Counted from the stretch's first letter, positions 51,265-59,882 are shown. The stretch: 64,000 nucleotides of DNA from JBBWZH01 sp035544115 (GCA_963714145.1 OY970235.1:5270001-5334000); one strand, 5' to 3'. Numbers and translations are program-made. The notes: a model not told the origin generated them from the sequence alone.

Positions 51265-51297
51265 CGGCGCCGGGCCAGGAGACCTGGCCCGGCGCCG
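51265..51297 (-). terminator. Strong hairpin between the aldose epimerase and binding-protein genes
   Basis: CGGCGCCGGGCCAGG (51265-51279) pairs perfectly with CCTGGCCCGGCGCCG (51283-51297) over 15 bp with a 3-base loop, starting 7 bases after the epimerase stop. No T-run follows. It may end or attenuate transcription between the two genes, or stabilise the upstream mRNA. Confidence 0.6.
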
Positions 51298-51303
51298 GGA
51301 AAC

Positions 51304-52518
51304 TCAGTGCTGGGTGCTGAACTGGTAGACGGTGGTGGAGCGGTAGGTCTGGCCGGGCCGCAGCACGGTCGACGGGAAGTTCGGGTGGTTCGGCGAGTCC
51401 GGGAAGTGCTGGGTCTCCAGTGCGAGGCCGTCACCCTGCCGGTAGACGTGACCGCCGGTGCCGACCAGCGTGCCGTCCAGGAAGTTGCCCGAGTAGAACT
51501 GGATGCCGGGCTGGTCGGTGAACATGCTCAGCACCCGGCCACTGGTGTCGCTGGACATCCGCGCGGCCAGCACCAGCGAGGTGCTGTCGCTGCGGTTGAG
51601 CACCCAGTTGTGGTCGTAGCCCTGGCCGAACAGGATCTGCTGGTGCGGCTCCCGGATCCGGGCACCGACCGCGGTGGTGCGGGTGAAGTCCAGCGGGGTG
51701 CCGGCGACCGGCTGCAGCACGCCGGTCGGGATCAGCGTGGAGTCGACCGGGGTGAACCGGTTGGCGTTCAGCAGCAGCTTCTGGTCGTAGATGCTGCCGG
51801 TGCCCTCACCGTTGAGGTTGAAGTACGAGTGGTTGGTGAGGTTGACGACGGTCGCCTTGTCGGTGGTGGCCCGGTAGTCCAGCCGCAGGTTGTTGTCCGC
51901 GGTCAGCGTGTACGTCACCTGCACCCGCAGCGTGCCGGGGTAGCCCTGGTCGCCGTCCGGGCTGGTCAGCCGCATCGCCAGGCCGACGTTGTCGCCGCTG
52001 CGGAACGGGGTCGCCGCCCAGATGTGCTTGTCGAACCCGACCGTGCCGCCGTGCAGGCTGTTCGGGTCGTTGTTGATCGGCAACTGGTACGTGACGCCGT
52101 CCAGGGTGAACTTGCCGAGCGCGATCCGGTTGCCGTAGCGGCCGATCAGCGCGCCGAAGTAGGCCGGGTTCGTCAGGTACGGGGTGAGCGTGCTGAAGCC
52201 GAGTGCCACGTTGGTGTTGTGGCCGTTCCGGTCCGGCACGTCGATGCTCTGCACGATGCCGCCGAAGGTGATGATGCGGACCCGCATCCCACTGGGGTTG
52301 GTGAGCGTGTAGCGGTCGACCGCGCCCTCGGCGGTGCTGCCGAAGGCATCCTTGGTGATCGTCGGTGCCCGGTGCCCGGACCCCTGGGTGGACGCCGCCT
52401 TCCCGGAATCCGCGTTGGACGCGCCGGTGTCCAGGGCTGCGACGGCGGCCACCACGAGAGCCGCACTGCCGACCCGCCTGGCGAGACCGGTGAACCGAGA
52501 CTTGCTCCTTGCCTGCAT
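51304..52518 (-). CDS. galM: Secreted aldose 1-epimerase (mutarotase)
   Basis: A 404-residue protein with a signal peptide (about 1-37, SAALVVAAVAALDTGA), unlike the cytosolic E. coli GalM. The GalM beta-sandwich carries FGGIVQSIDVPDRNG, YFGALIGRYGNRIALGKF (about 118-135), a conserved NDPNSLHGG (about 148-156), the catalytic His in VVNLTNHSYFNLNG (about 225) and catalytic Glu in GLALETQHFPDSPNHP (about 368). It interconverts alpha and beta anomers of aldoses such as galactose or arabinose, here outside the cell, ahead of import by the neighbouring ABC system. ATG 52518 is taken as start. Confidence 0.92.
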   Translation of the reverse strand: MQARSKSRFTGLARRVGSAALVVAAVAALDTGASNADSGKAASTQGSGHRAPTITKDAFGSTAEGAVDRYTLTNPSGMRVRIITFGGIVQSIDVPDRNGHNTNVALGFSTLTPYLTNPAYFGALIGRYGNRIALGKFTLDGVTYQLPINNDPNSLHGGTVGFDKHIWAATPFRSGDNVGLAMRLTSPDGDQGYPGTLRVQVTYTLTADNNLRLDYRATTDKATVVNLTNHSYFNLNGEGTGSIYDQKLLLNANRFTPVDSTLIPTGVLQPVAGTPLDFTRTTAVGARIREPHQQILFGQGYDHNWVLNRSDSTSLVLAARMSSDTSGRVLSMFTDQPGIQFYSGNFLDGTLVGTGGHVYRQGDGLALETQHFPDSPNHPNFPSTVLRPGQTYRSTTVYQFSTQH

Positions 52519-52983
52519 GGGCTTCCTCCGCCGGCATGTCTTGGTAACGGTGCCGTTCGAATGACGCGCACTCGGAGTCGCCGTCAGCTCGTGGTGCGGA
52601 GCCCCTCCGAGCGAGAAGAGAGCTGTTCGTGATTACGAACAGCGTCCGACAGGTCGATTGGCCGACGACGGTAGATGATGCGTGAAACGAAGTCAATACA
52701 CGCTGTCACTGCGCCGAAACGACCGATCTGAGGGGCATGCTTCCGATCCCGGGGCGGCACCGGTAGCGGCCAGCCGGGCGATCTTGTCGGCCAATCCGGC
52801 AGCGCTCCGCAGTCATCCGGGCGGCCTGACCGGGGTCGCCGGCAGAGCCGCCGGCCCGGCGGGCCGGAGCGGCAGCCCTGGCTGGCCGGGACGGCGGGGC
52901 GGCGGGCCGCGGCGGCGGCCCTGGCTGGCCAGGGCGGCAGGCCGCCGGGCCGCCGGGGCCGGGTTTCGCGGTGGCCGGGGGCG
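52519..52983. other. Leader and divergent region upstream of the aldose epimerase
   Basis: These 465 bases hold a minus-strand promoter, TTGACT (52696-52691) and TACCGT (52673-52668) 17 bases apart, and an operator-like palindrome described separately. From about 52790 to 52975 the DNA is an extremely GC-rich tract of GGCCGG/GGCGGC words at the 3' end of the IclR gene. No supported gene is present. Confidence 0.55.
52623..52642. promoter_or_regulatory. Operator-like palindrome in the aldose epimerase leader
   Basis: CTGTTCGT-GATT-ACGAACAG is a perfect 8-bp inverted repeat with a 4-base spacer, 26-45 bases downstream of the -10 box of the minus-strand promoter. It shares GTTCG/CGAAC half-sites with the 53865-53880 palindrome next to the IclR gene at 52984, so that IclR may bind both. 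Confidence 0.5.
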
Positions 52984-53778
52984 TCAGGCGCGGGCGGCGA
53001 TCGGCTGCGGCCGGTGGCCCAACCGGGCCGACAGGGCCGCGGCGCCGGCCTGGACGAGCCCGGTCCACTCGGTCCGGCGCTGGTCGGTCCACCGGATCGT
53101 CGGGGTGGAGATGCTCATCGCGGCAACCATCCGACCGCCGTGGTCGTACACCGGCGCCGAGACGCAGCGGACCGCTTCGTTCGACTCGCAGTCGTCGTAG
53201 GCCACGCCGGCGGCGGCCACTTCACGCAGCGCCGCCCGCAGCCGGGCCGGCGAGGTGATGCTCTGCGGCGTCATCGCCGGCATCACGGCGCCGGCCGGAT
53301 ACCGCGCCTCCAGCGCGTCGGCGGTGAGCGCGGACAGCAGCACCTTGCCGACCGCGGTGCAGTGCGCCGGCAGCCGGCGGCCGACCGCGGACACCATCCG
53401 GACCGGATGGGTACTGTCCACTTTGGCCACATAGACGACGGAACCGCCGTCCAACACGGCAACATGGACGGTCTCGTCACACACCAGCGCGACCTCGGCG
53501 GCCGCCTCCTGGGCCTCCCGGACGAGGTCGAGCCGGTCGGCGAACTGGCTGCCCAACTGGAACGTGCGCATGCCGAGCCGGTAGCTGATCGGCGCCCCGG
53601 GCACCGCGTCCAGGTAGCCACGATCGACCAAAGTGGACAGTAGTTCGTGCACGGTGGTGCGCGGCAGTTCGAGCTGCTCGGTGATCTGTGGTGCGGACAG
53701 CGCGGGACGCTCGAGGAACAACTCAAGGATGTCCAACGCCCGACTGACCGCGGGGACAGCCCGGCCCATCTCACTCAC
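52984..53778 (-). CDS. IclR family transcriptional regulator
   Basis: A 264-residue regulator. The winged helix-turn-helix (about 10-70) has LSAPQITEQLELPRTTVHELLSTLVDRGYL. The effector domain (about 80-250) has DETVHVAVLDGGSVVYVAKVD, GRRLPAHCTAVGKVLLSAL and GVAYDDCESNEAVRCVSAPVYDHGGRMVAAMSIS, the IclR signature. It is transcribed away from the U32-like gene at 53988; a perfect 16-bp palindrome lies between them. It may also act on the aldose epimerase/ABC operon through a related half-site. Inducer unknown; IclR proteins near such genes often respond to sugar acids or aromatic acids. Confidence 0.93.
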   Translation of the reverse strand: MSEMGRAVPAVSRALDILELFLERPALSAPQITEQLELPRTTVHELLSTLVDRGYLDAVPGAPISYRLGMRTFQLGSQFADRLDLVREAQEAAAEVALVCDETVHVAVLDGGSVVYVAKVDSTHPVRMVSAVGRRLPAHCTAVGKVLLSALTADALEARYPAGAVMPAMTPQSITSPARLRAALREVAAAGVAYDDCESNEAVRCVSAPVYDHGGRMVAAMSISTPTIRWTDQRRTEWTGLVQAGAAALSARLGHRPQPIAARA

Positions 53779-53864
53779 CTCGCCCTTCCCACCGGCACGC
53801 TACGACGCGGCCGACCGCGACGTGGCCGTTGACGCGGCACCCGTCGAAGGTTAGCTTTAGCCGC

Positions 53865-53880
53865 GTTCGACATGTCGAAC
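53865..53880. promoter_or_regulatory. Perfect 16-bp palindrome, probable IclR operator
   Basis: GTTCGACATGTCGAAC reads identically on both strands. It lies in the divergent region between the IclR gene and the U32-like gene, in the local AT-rich patch. Confidence 0.65.
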
Positions 53881-53987
53881 TGGATTCACAATAGCGAACC
53901 TCTCTCCTGTACTCACTTCCGCGGTCCCGCTCCGAGCCGGCCTGGCGAGCTTGGCCGGCGGTGCCGGTCGCCCGGCGGAGGGAACCG

Positions 53988-54944
53988 ATGACCGGACTGA
54001 CCGCCGATCTGAGTACGGCTGACCTGCTGGCCGGACTGGGCCTGCCCACCGGTGACGGCCACGACCTCCCGGCCTCGGCCCAGCGGTTCCCGGACGGCTC
54101 CCAGTACCGGGTGGAGATCCCGAGCGTGGAGGGCCCGCGCTGCCTGGAGGCGGTGCTCGCGGAGGCCGACCGGCTGGCCGTCCCGGTCGCCCGGGTCTCC
54201 CAGGGCACCGGTGTCGGGTTGCTGACCGACGCCGAGATCGACGAGATGGTCGACCTCGGCGCCGCCGCCGGGGTCGAGGTCAGCCTGTTCGCCCGGCCGT
54301 GCGCCGGCTGGGACACCTCGGCGATGGTCCGGTCCTCGGCCGGCGCGCTGCTCGCCCCGTCCGCCCGCGGTCAGGATCAGTTGGCCGCGGTGATCGACGA
54401 GATCCGGCGGGCCGCCGACCTCGGCATCCGCAGCGTGCTCGTCTCCGACGTCGGCGTGCTGGCCACCTTCGGCCGGCTGCGCGCGGCCGGCGCGCTGCCG
54501 GCGGAGATGCAGGCGAAGGTCTCGGTGATGCTGCCGGTGGCGAACCCGGTCACCGCGCGGCTGTTCGCCGACCTCGGCGCCGACACGCTGAACCTGCCGA
54601 CCGACCTGACCATGCCGCAGATCTCGGCGATCCGGTCGGCCACGCCGCTGCCGGTGGACATCTACATCGAGGCGCCGGACAACCTCGGCGGCTTCGTCCG
54701 GCACTACGAACTGCCCCGGATCATCGCGGTCGCCGCGCCGGTGTACGTGAAGTTCGGGCTGCGCAACGCGCCGGACGTCTACCCGTCCGGCGGGCATCTG
54801 GACGAGACCACGGTGCTGCTGTCCCGGGAACGGGTCCGCCGGGCCCGGCTCGGCCTGGACCTGCTGCGCCGCAGCGGCTCCGTCGCGCTCGGCTCCGGGC
54901 CGGGTGCCGCCGGCCTCGCCGTCAGCGTCCGCCCCGGGAGCTGA
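53988..54944 (+). CDS. Peptidase U32-like TIM-barrel protein
   Basis: A 318-residue soluble protein. ATG 53988 follows GGAGGG. It resembles actinobacterial proteins annotated U32 peptidase or hypothetical, with an (alpha/beta) barrel pattern: YRVEIPSVEGPRCLEAVL, VARVSQGTGVGLLTDAEIDEMV, GVEVSLFARPCAGWDTSAMV, LGIRSVLVSDVGVLATFGRL, KVSVMLPVANPVTARLFADLGADTLNLP and LPVDIYIEAPDNLGGFVRHYE. No catalytic residues can be named; some U32 relatives act in RNA hydroxylation or are not peptidases at all. Divergent from the IclR gene, so probably its target. The metabolic role is unknown. Confidence 0.75.
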   Translation: MTGLTADLSTADLLAGLGLPTGDGHDLPASAQRFPDGSQYRVEIPSVEGPRCLEAVLAEADRLAVPVARVSQGTGVGLLTDAEIDEMVDLGAAAGVEVSLFARPCAGWDTSAMVRSSAGALLAPSARGQDQLAAVIDEIRRAADLGIRSVLVSDVGVLATFGRLRAAGALPAEMQAKVSVMLPVANPVTARLFADLGADTLNLPTDLTMPQISAIRSATPLPVDIYIEAPDNLGGFVRHYELPRIIAVAAPVYVKFGLRNAPDVYPSGGHLDETTVLLSRERVRRARLGLDLLRRSGSVALGSGPGAAGLAVSVRPGS

Positions 54945-55116
54945 CCCGCGGCCGACGTCGCACCAGCGGCCCGGGACGGGGTCGCCCGCCCGCGGCCGCC
55001 GCGGCCCGGCGAACGGCAGAGCGGGCGGTCCGGCCGATGGTCGGGGACGGAATGGCGAAGATCCGGCCGCGCTCGGCCGATGCTGCCGCTGACCGCAGCG
55101 CGCATCGAGGAGAGCC

Positions 55117-56685
55117 ATGTCCCGACGAATCCTGTCCGGGGTCGCCCAGAAAATGACCCTTCTTGCCGGCCTCGGTCTGCTTGCCACCATCGCGGTCTCC
55201 GCCGTCTCGATCGCCGGCGCATCCGGGGTGCGGACCGCGCGGACCGACGACGCCAGGGCCAACACGGCCGCGCAGCTCGTGCTGCGGCTGGACACCCGCG
55301 CCAGCGAGCTGAAGGTCGACGGCTACAAGGCGATCGTCCGGCCGGACCCACGCGAGGAACTGGCCGAGCTGGCCGACGACACCGCCGCGCCGAGGGAGTT
55401 CCTCGCCGAACTGAACGCCCTCGGGCTGACCGGCCAGGGCGCCGCCGAGATCGTGGACCTGACGGCGAAGTACGAGGTCTACATCGCGGCGATCGACAAG
55501 TTCGTCCGGGCGGCCATCGCCGATCAGGTGAAGACCCGGGCGAAGTGGGAAGACATCCAGACCGCCAACGACATCACCGACGACGCGGTGGACGCGGCGA
55601 AGGACGCGTTGACGGCCCGGGCGGCCGCCGCGGGGATAGCGGTCGACAACGCGGCCAGCCGGATCGTCCGCACCGCCATCCTGAGCCTGGTCCTGGCGGT
55701 GCTGGTGCTCTCGGTCGCCGGCTGGCTGCTGGCCCGCAGCATCGTCGGGCCGCTCAAGCGGACCGTCGCGGCGCTGCGCCAGGTCGGCGAGGGTGACCTG
55801 ACCGGCCACCTTGCCGTCACCGGCGGCGGCGAGGTGGCCGAGATGAGCGAGGCGCTGAACGCCACGGTCGCCCGCGTCCGCGGGACGCTGACCAGCATCG
55901 CGGCCGCCAGTGACCAGATGGCCGAAGCGTCCGGCGACCTCAGCGGCCTGGCCGGCGCGCTGGAATCCGGCGCGCGGCAGACGTCCGAGCAGGCCGGGAT
56001 CGTGCTGGTCGCCGCGGATCGGGTCTCCGGCAACATCCGGACCGTGGCGGCCGGCGCCGAACAGATGAGCGCCTCGATCCAGGAGATCGCGCAGAACGCC
56101 GGCCACGCGCAGGACGTGGCGACCGAGGCGGTCGACGCCGCGGCCGGCGCCACCGAGACCGTGTCCCGGCTCGGCGAGTCCAGCAACCAGATCGGCGACG
56201 TGGTCAAGGCGATCACGGCCATCGCCGAGCAGACCAACCTGCTCGCCCTGAACGCGACGATCGAGGCGGCCCGGGCCGGCGAGGCCGGCAAGGGCTTCGC
56301 CGTGGTGGCCAGCGAGGTGAAGGACCTGGCCCAGGAGACAGCCGTGGCCACCGGCAACATCGCCCGCCGGGTCGAGGCGATCCAGGCCGAGACCGGCGGC
56401 GCGATCGAGGCCATCGCCGGGATCAGCGCGGTGATCGGGCGGATCAGCGACTACCAGACCACGATCGCCGCCGCCGTCGAGGAGCAGACCGCGACCACGA
56501 ACGAGATGAGCCGCAACGTCGCGCAGGCCGCCGACAGCTCCAGCGAGATCGCCACGAACATCGGCGGGGTCGCCACCGCGACCGACGAGACCACCGCCCG
56601 GGTCGGCGAGGCCCGCACGGCCGCCAGCCGCGTCCAGCAGACCAGCACCACGCTGCGCGAACTGCTCGCACACTTCCAGCTCTAG
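55117..56685 (+). CDS. Methyl-accepting chemotaxis protein
   Basis: A 522-residue transmembrane chemoreceptor. The first membrane helix is at about 12-34 (MTLLAGLGLLATIAVSAVSI), a small helical sensor domain at about 35-180, and the second helix at about 185-207 (ILSLVLAVLVLSVAGWLLAR). Then come a HAMP domain (about 205-260) and a long coiled-coil signalling domain, with the conserved tip AITAIAEQTNLLALNATIEAARAGEAGKGFAVVASEVKDLA (split here only for description) near 366-405. It binds an attractant or repellent and controls CheA. MCPs are uncommon in non-motile actinomycetes, which supports a motile host. ATG 55117 follows GAGGAGA. The ligand is unknown; sugar-acid neighbours are suggestive only. 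Confidence 0.95.
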   Translation: MSRRILSGVAQKMTLLAGLGLLATIAVSAVSIAGASGVRTARTDDARANTAAQLVLRLDTRASELKVDGYKAIVRPDPREELAELADDTAAPREFLAELNALGLTGQGAAEIVDLTAKYEVYIAAIDKFVRAAIADQVKTRAKWEDIQTANDITDDAVDAAKDALTARAAAAGIAVDNAASRIVRTAILSLVLAVLVLSVAGWLLARSIVGPLKRTVAALRQVGEGDLTGHLAVTGGGEVAEMSEALNATVARVRGTLTSIAAASDQMAEASGDLSGLAGALESGARQTSEQAGIVLVAADRVSGNIRTVAAGAEQMSASIQEIAQNAGHAQDVATEAVDAAAGATETVSRLGESSNQIGDVVKAITAIAEQTNLLALNATIEAARAGEAGKGFAVVASEVKDLAQETAVATGNIARRVEAIQAETGGAIEAIAGISAVIGRISDYQTTIAAAVEEQTATTNEMSRNVAQAADSSSEIATNIGGVATATDETTARVGEARTAASRVQQTSTTLRELLAHFQL

Positions 56686-56707
56686 GGAGCCGCGGCCCCG
56701 GCGAGGT

Positions 56708-56725
56708 GCCCTGCCCGGGCAGGGC
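56708..56725. terminator. Palindrome between convergent chemoreceptor and dehydratase genes
   Basis: GCCCTGCCCGGGCAGGGC is a perfect 18-bp palindrome in the 95-base gap between two converging stops, followed by further CCCGGGC words. It is a candidate bidirectional terminator. Confidence 0.45.
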
Positions 56726-56780
56726 CGGCCCGTCCCGGGCTGGCGCTGCCCGGGCCGGCGCCGCCCCGGCCCGGCCCGGG

Positions 56781-57938
56781 TCAGCTGTCGCCGGTGCGGC
56801 GTTCCCAGCCGTCGGCGACCAGGTTGAACCGGGCCCGGGTGCGCGGGTGCGCCGCGGCCCGGGCGTGGTCCAGCCGGACGCCGAGGCCGGGCGCGGTAGG
56901 CAGGCCGAAGCATCCGTCGGCCGGGTCGACCCGGGGCGCGCCGTGCACCACCTCGGCCACCCACGGATCGGCGAAGTCGTTGAAGTGCTCCAGCACCTTG
57001 TAGTTCGGGCAGGCGATGGCGAAGTGCAGGTTGGCCATGGTGCCGACCGGGCCGGCCACGTTGTGCGGCGCCAGCAGCAGGCCGTACGCCTCGGCCCAGC
57101 CGGCCAGCTTGCGGATGCCGGTGAAGCCGCCGAAGTGACCCAGGTCGGCCTGCACGATGTCGACGGTGCCGGCCTCGAACAGCTCGCGGAACTCGCCCAG
57201 GCCGTGGATCCGCTCGCCGGTCGCGATCGGCAGCGGGGTGCCGGCGCGGACCTGGCGCAGCGCGCCAGCCTGGTCCGGCGGCACCGGCTCCTCTATCCAC
57301 TCTGGACGGTACGGCTCCAGCGCGCGGGCGACCTTGACCGCGGTCGCCGCGGTGAACCGGCCGTGCAGCTCCAGCATCAGCGCGGTGTCCGGGCCGACCG
57401 CGTGCCGGATCGCGGCGACGATGTCGACGGCCAGCCCCAGCTGGCGGTGGTCCAGCTCGGCGTGCGCGGCGCCGAACGGGTCGACCTTCAGCCCGCGGTA
57501 GCCGCGCCGGACCACCGCGGCCGCCATCGCGGCGAACGACGCCGGCTCCCGGTCGCCCTGGTACCAGCCGTTCGCGTACGCCGGCACCCGGTCGCGGTAC
57601 TCGCCGCCGAGCAGCTTCCAGACCGGCACGCCCAGCTCCTGGCCCTGCACGTCGTAGCAGGCCTGGTCGAAGCAGGCCAGCGCGGTCTGGGTGATCTCGC
57701 CGGCCCGGCCGTACTCCTCCCAGCCGGCCCGCCAGGCCAGCCGGGCCACGTCGAACGGGTCGGCGCCGATCACGTACCGGTCGGCCAGCTCGCGCACGCA
57801 GGCCACCAGCGTGTCGGTCTTGTTGATCAGCCGCGCCTCGCCGACCCCGCGCAGCCCGCTGTCGGTGACCAGTTCGACGAACGTCAGCTCGCGCCAGGGG
57901 GTGCCGACGACGACGGTCTCCACCTCGGTGATCTTCAT
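56781..57938 (-). CDS. Mandelate racemase/enolase-superfamily sugar-acid dehydratase
   Basis: A 385-residue enolase-superfamily protein of the mandelate racemase subgroup. It opens KITEVETVVVGTPWRELTFVELV. The lysine-side motif is GYRGLKVDPFG (about 168). The Mg ligands are Glu in LMLELHGRF (about 205), Glu in WIEEPVPPD (about 231) and Glu in IATGERIHGL (about 257), and the catalytic His is in LLAPHNVAGPVGTMANLHFA (about 307). Such enzymes dehydrate aldonic or aldaric acids to 2-keto-3-deoxy acids. With the lactonase, the aldo/keto reductase and the semialdehyde dehydrogenase it fits a non-phosphorylating pentose or sugar-acid route. The gene overlaps the GntR stop as ATGA. Confidence 0.88.
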   Translation of the reverse strand: MKITEVETVVVGTPWRELTFVELVTDSGLRGVGEARLINKTDTLVACVRELADRYVIGADPFDVARLAWRAGWEEYGRAGEITQTALACFDQACYDVQGQELGVPVWKLLGGEYRDRVPAYANGWYQGDREPASFAAMAAAVVRRGYRGLKVDPFGAAHAELDHRQLGLAVDIVAAIRHAVGPDTALMLELHGRFTAATAVKVARALEPYRPEWIEEPVPPDQAGALRQVRAGTPLPIATGERIHGLGEFRELFEAGTVDIVQADLGHFGGFTGIRKLAGWAEAYGLLLAPHNVAGPVGTMANLHFAIACPNYKVLEHFNDFADPWVAEVVHGAPRVDPADGCFGLPTAPGLGVRLDHARAAAHPRTRARFNLVADGWERRTGDS

Positions 57939-58675
57939 GCCGGTCCGGCGCCTCCCTGGGGGTCTTCCAGTGCGAACGCGACCCGCAGGTCGCGGGCGGT
58001 CTGGGCGAGGTGGTCGCGCATCGCGGCGGCCGCGCCGGCCGCGTCCCGGGCGACCACCCGGTCCAGGATCCGGGCGTGCTGCTCGATCACGTCGGCCACC
58101 GTGCCGCCGCGGGCCAGGTGGCCGCGCAGGCTGCGCAGCCGGCTGGCATGCAGCGGGCCCTCCATCGCCTCGATCAGGAAATCCAGCAGCTGGTTCCCGC
58201 TGGCGGCCGCCAGGGCCTGGTGGAACTGGAGGTCGGCGGCGTGCACCGCGTCCGGGTTGTCCACTGTGGACGCGTCGGCCGGCTGGCGCATCGCGGCCAG
58301 CGCCAGCTCCAGCGCGGCGATCGAGGCCCGGCTGGCGTGCTGCGCGGCCAGGCTGGCGATGTGCACCTCCAGCGCGAGCCGCACCTCCAGCAGGTCGAGC
58401 AGCTGGCGCGGGTCGCGGCGGATCACCGAGGTGAAGAAGTCGCCGACCGGTGCCGCGTTCGGGTAGGCCACCCGGGGCCGCCGGCCGCGCCGGGTCTCCA
58501 CCAGGCCACGCGCCTGCAGCGAGCGCACGGCCTCCCGGACGGTGAGCCGGCTGACCGCCAGCTCGCTGGCCAGCTCCGACTCCGACGGCAGCTCGGCGCC
58601 GGGTTCCAGCTCGGCCAGCACCAGCTGGTCGAGCCGGCGGACCACCCGCTCCGTGACCCCGGCCATGCCCGCCAT
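57935..58675 (-). CDS. GntR/FadR-type regulator of the sugar-acid module
   Basis: About 246 residues. The winged helix-turn-helix (about 8-70) has LPSESELASELAVSRLTVREAVRSLQARGLVETRRGRRP, and the FCD domain (about 85-240) has LLEVRLALEVHIASLAAQHAS, DLQFHQALAAASGN (metal-ligand Asp/His) and EQHARILDRVVARDAAGAAAAMRDHL. Several starts are possible (58705 GTG, 58675 ATG, 58666 ATG). I prefer 58675 because the 58705 GTG lies inside an operator-like repeat. It is co-transcribed with the dehydratase and divergent from the aldo/keto reductase, with three palindromic elements between. Confidence 0.9.
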   Translation of the reverse strand: MAGMAGVTERVVRRLDQLVLAELEPGAELPSESELASELAVSRLTVREAVRSLQARGLVETRRGRRPRVAYPNAAPVGDFFTSVIRRDPRQLLDLLEVRLALEVHIASLAAQHASRASIAALELALAAMRQPADASTVDNPDAVHAADLQFHQALAAASGNQLLDFLIEAMEGPLHASRLRSLRGHLARGGTVADVIEQHARILDRVVARDAAGAAAAMRDHLAQTARDLRVAFALEDPQGGAGPA

Positions 58676-58702
58676 CGTGCCGACCGCCGCCCAGGCTGGC
58701 AA

Positions 58703-58796
58703 CACTTGTCAGACAGCCAAGCGGCGGATCATTGTCCGATTGCGGACAATCGACCGTGGAACGCCGCAGCTGGCTTGTCTGGCTATCTGACAAGTG
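58703..58796. promoter_or_regulatory. Symmetric operator set between the GntR-type gene and the aldo/keto reductase
   Basis: CACTTGTCAGACAGCCA (58703-58719) recurs inverted at 58780-58796 as TGGCTATCTGACAAGTG, matching at 16 of 17 positions. Midway, ATTGTCCG-ATTG-CGGACAAT (58731-58750) is a perfect 8-bp inverted repeat. The TTGTC/GACAA half-site recurs in all three. FadR-type regulators bind such TTGTN-NACAA palindromes, and each outer site lies beside one of the two divergent genes. Confidence 0.65.
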
Positions 58797-58840
58797 GCAC
58801 GCTCGCCGGCAGCCAGCATCTGGGTAGGAGGTGACCGCCG

Positions 58841-59863
58841 GTGGGCTTGCCCACCCGGCCGCTGGGGCGCAGCGGCATGCAGCTCACGACCGTCGGGTAC
58901 GGCGCCTGGGCCATCGGCGGCCTCGGCTGGGAGCATTCCTGGGGCGCGCAGGACGATCGGGACTCGATCGCCACCATCCGGCACGCGATCGAGCAGGGCA
59001 TCAACTGGATCGACACCGCACCGGTGTACGGGCACGGCCACTCCGAGGAGGTCATCGGCGCGGCGCTGGCCGGGCTGCCCGCCGCCGACCGGCCCTACGT
59101 GTTCACCAAGTGCGGGCTGATCTGGAACCCGGCCGACCACCAGCTGCCACCGGATCGGGACGCCCGCCGGATCGGCTGGGAGGTCGAGCACTCGCTGCGC
59201 CGGCTGGGCGTCGACCGGCTGGACCTGCTGCAGATCCACTGGCCGCCGCTGCTCGGCCCGGCGCTGGACGTCTACTGGCAGCAACTGGTCGACCTGCGCG
59301 ACGCCGGGAAGGTCGCCGCGATCGGGCTGTCCAATCACGACACCGACCAGCTCGCCGCGGCGGCGCGGCTCGGCCCGGTCGACAGCCTGCAGCCGCCGCT
59401 GTCCCTGCTGAGCCGGGACGCGGCCGCCGCGGAGGTGCCCTGGTGCGCGGAGCATCAGGTCGGCGTGATCGGCTACAGCCCGCTGGAGTCGGGGCTGCTG
59501 TCCGGTGCGTTCACGGCCGAGCGGGCCGCCGCGCTGCCGGCCGACGACTGGCGGCACGCCGCGCCCGCGTTCACCTCGCAGCTCGGGCCGAACCTGGAAC
59601 TGGTGGCGGCGCTGCGGCCGGTGGCCGAACGGCACGGCGTCGGCGTCGCCGCCGTCGCGATCGCCTGGACGCTGGCCTGGCCCGGCGTCACCGGCGCCAT
59701 CGTCGGCGCCCGCCGACCGGCCCAGGTGGACGACTGGCTGCCGGCCGCGGCACTGATCCTGACCGATGCCGACCTGGCCGAGATCGCCACCGGAATCGAG
59801 CGCAGCGGTGCCGGCACCGGCCCGCTGCGGCCCGCCGCGGCAGCCAGCAGCGACCATTCCTGA
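58841..59863 (+). CDS. Aldo/keto reductase
   Basis: A 340-residue NAD(P)H-dependent (alpha/beta)8 barrel oxidoreductase. It opens RPLGRSGMQLTTVGYGAWAIGG. The catalytic tetrad shows Asp and Tyr in GINWIDTAPVYGHGHSEEVIG (about 53-65), Lys in VFTKCGLIW (about 88) and His in LDLLQIHWPP (about 131); the cofactor region ends with GVTGAIVGARRPAQVDDWL. GTG 58841 has TAGGAGG upstream. In sugar catabolism this AKR class oxidises L-fucose, L-rhamnose or D-arabinose to lactones or reduces aldehydes. It is followed 19 bases later by the aldehyde dehydrogenase. Confidence 0.92.
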   Translation: MGLPTRPLGRSGMQLTTVGYGAWAIGGLGWEHSWGAQDDRDSIATIRHAIEQGINWIDTAPVYGHGHSEEVIGAALAGLPAADRPYVFTKCGLIWNPADHQLPPDRDARRIGWEVEHSLRRLGVDRLDLLQIHWPPLLGPALDVYWQQLVDLRDAGKVAAIGLSNHDTDQLAAAARLGPVDSLQPPLSLLSRDAAAAEVPWCAEHQVGVIGYSPLESGLLSGAFTAERAAALPADDWRHAAPAFTSQLGPNLELVAALRPVAERHGVGVAAVAIAWTLAWPGVTGAIVGARRPAQVDDWLPAAALILTDADLAEIATGIERSGAGTGPLRPAAAASSDHS

Positions 59864-59882
59864 CCACAGAGGAGCGCCCGCC

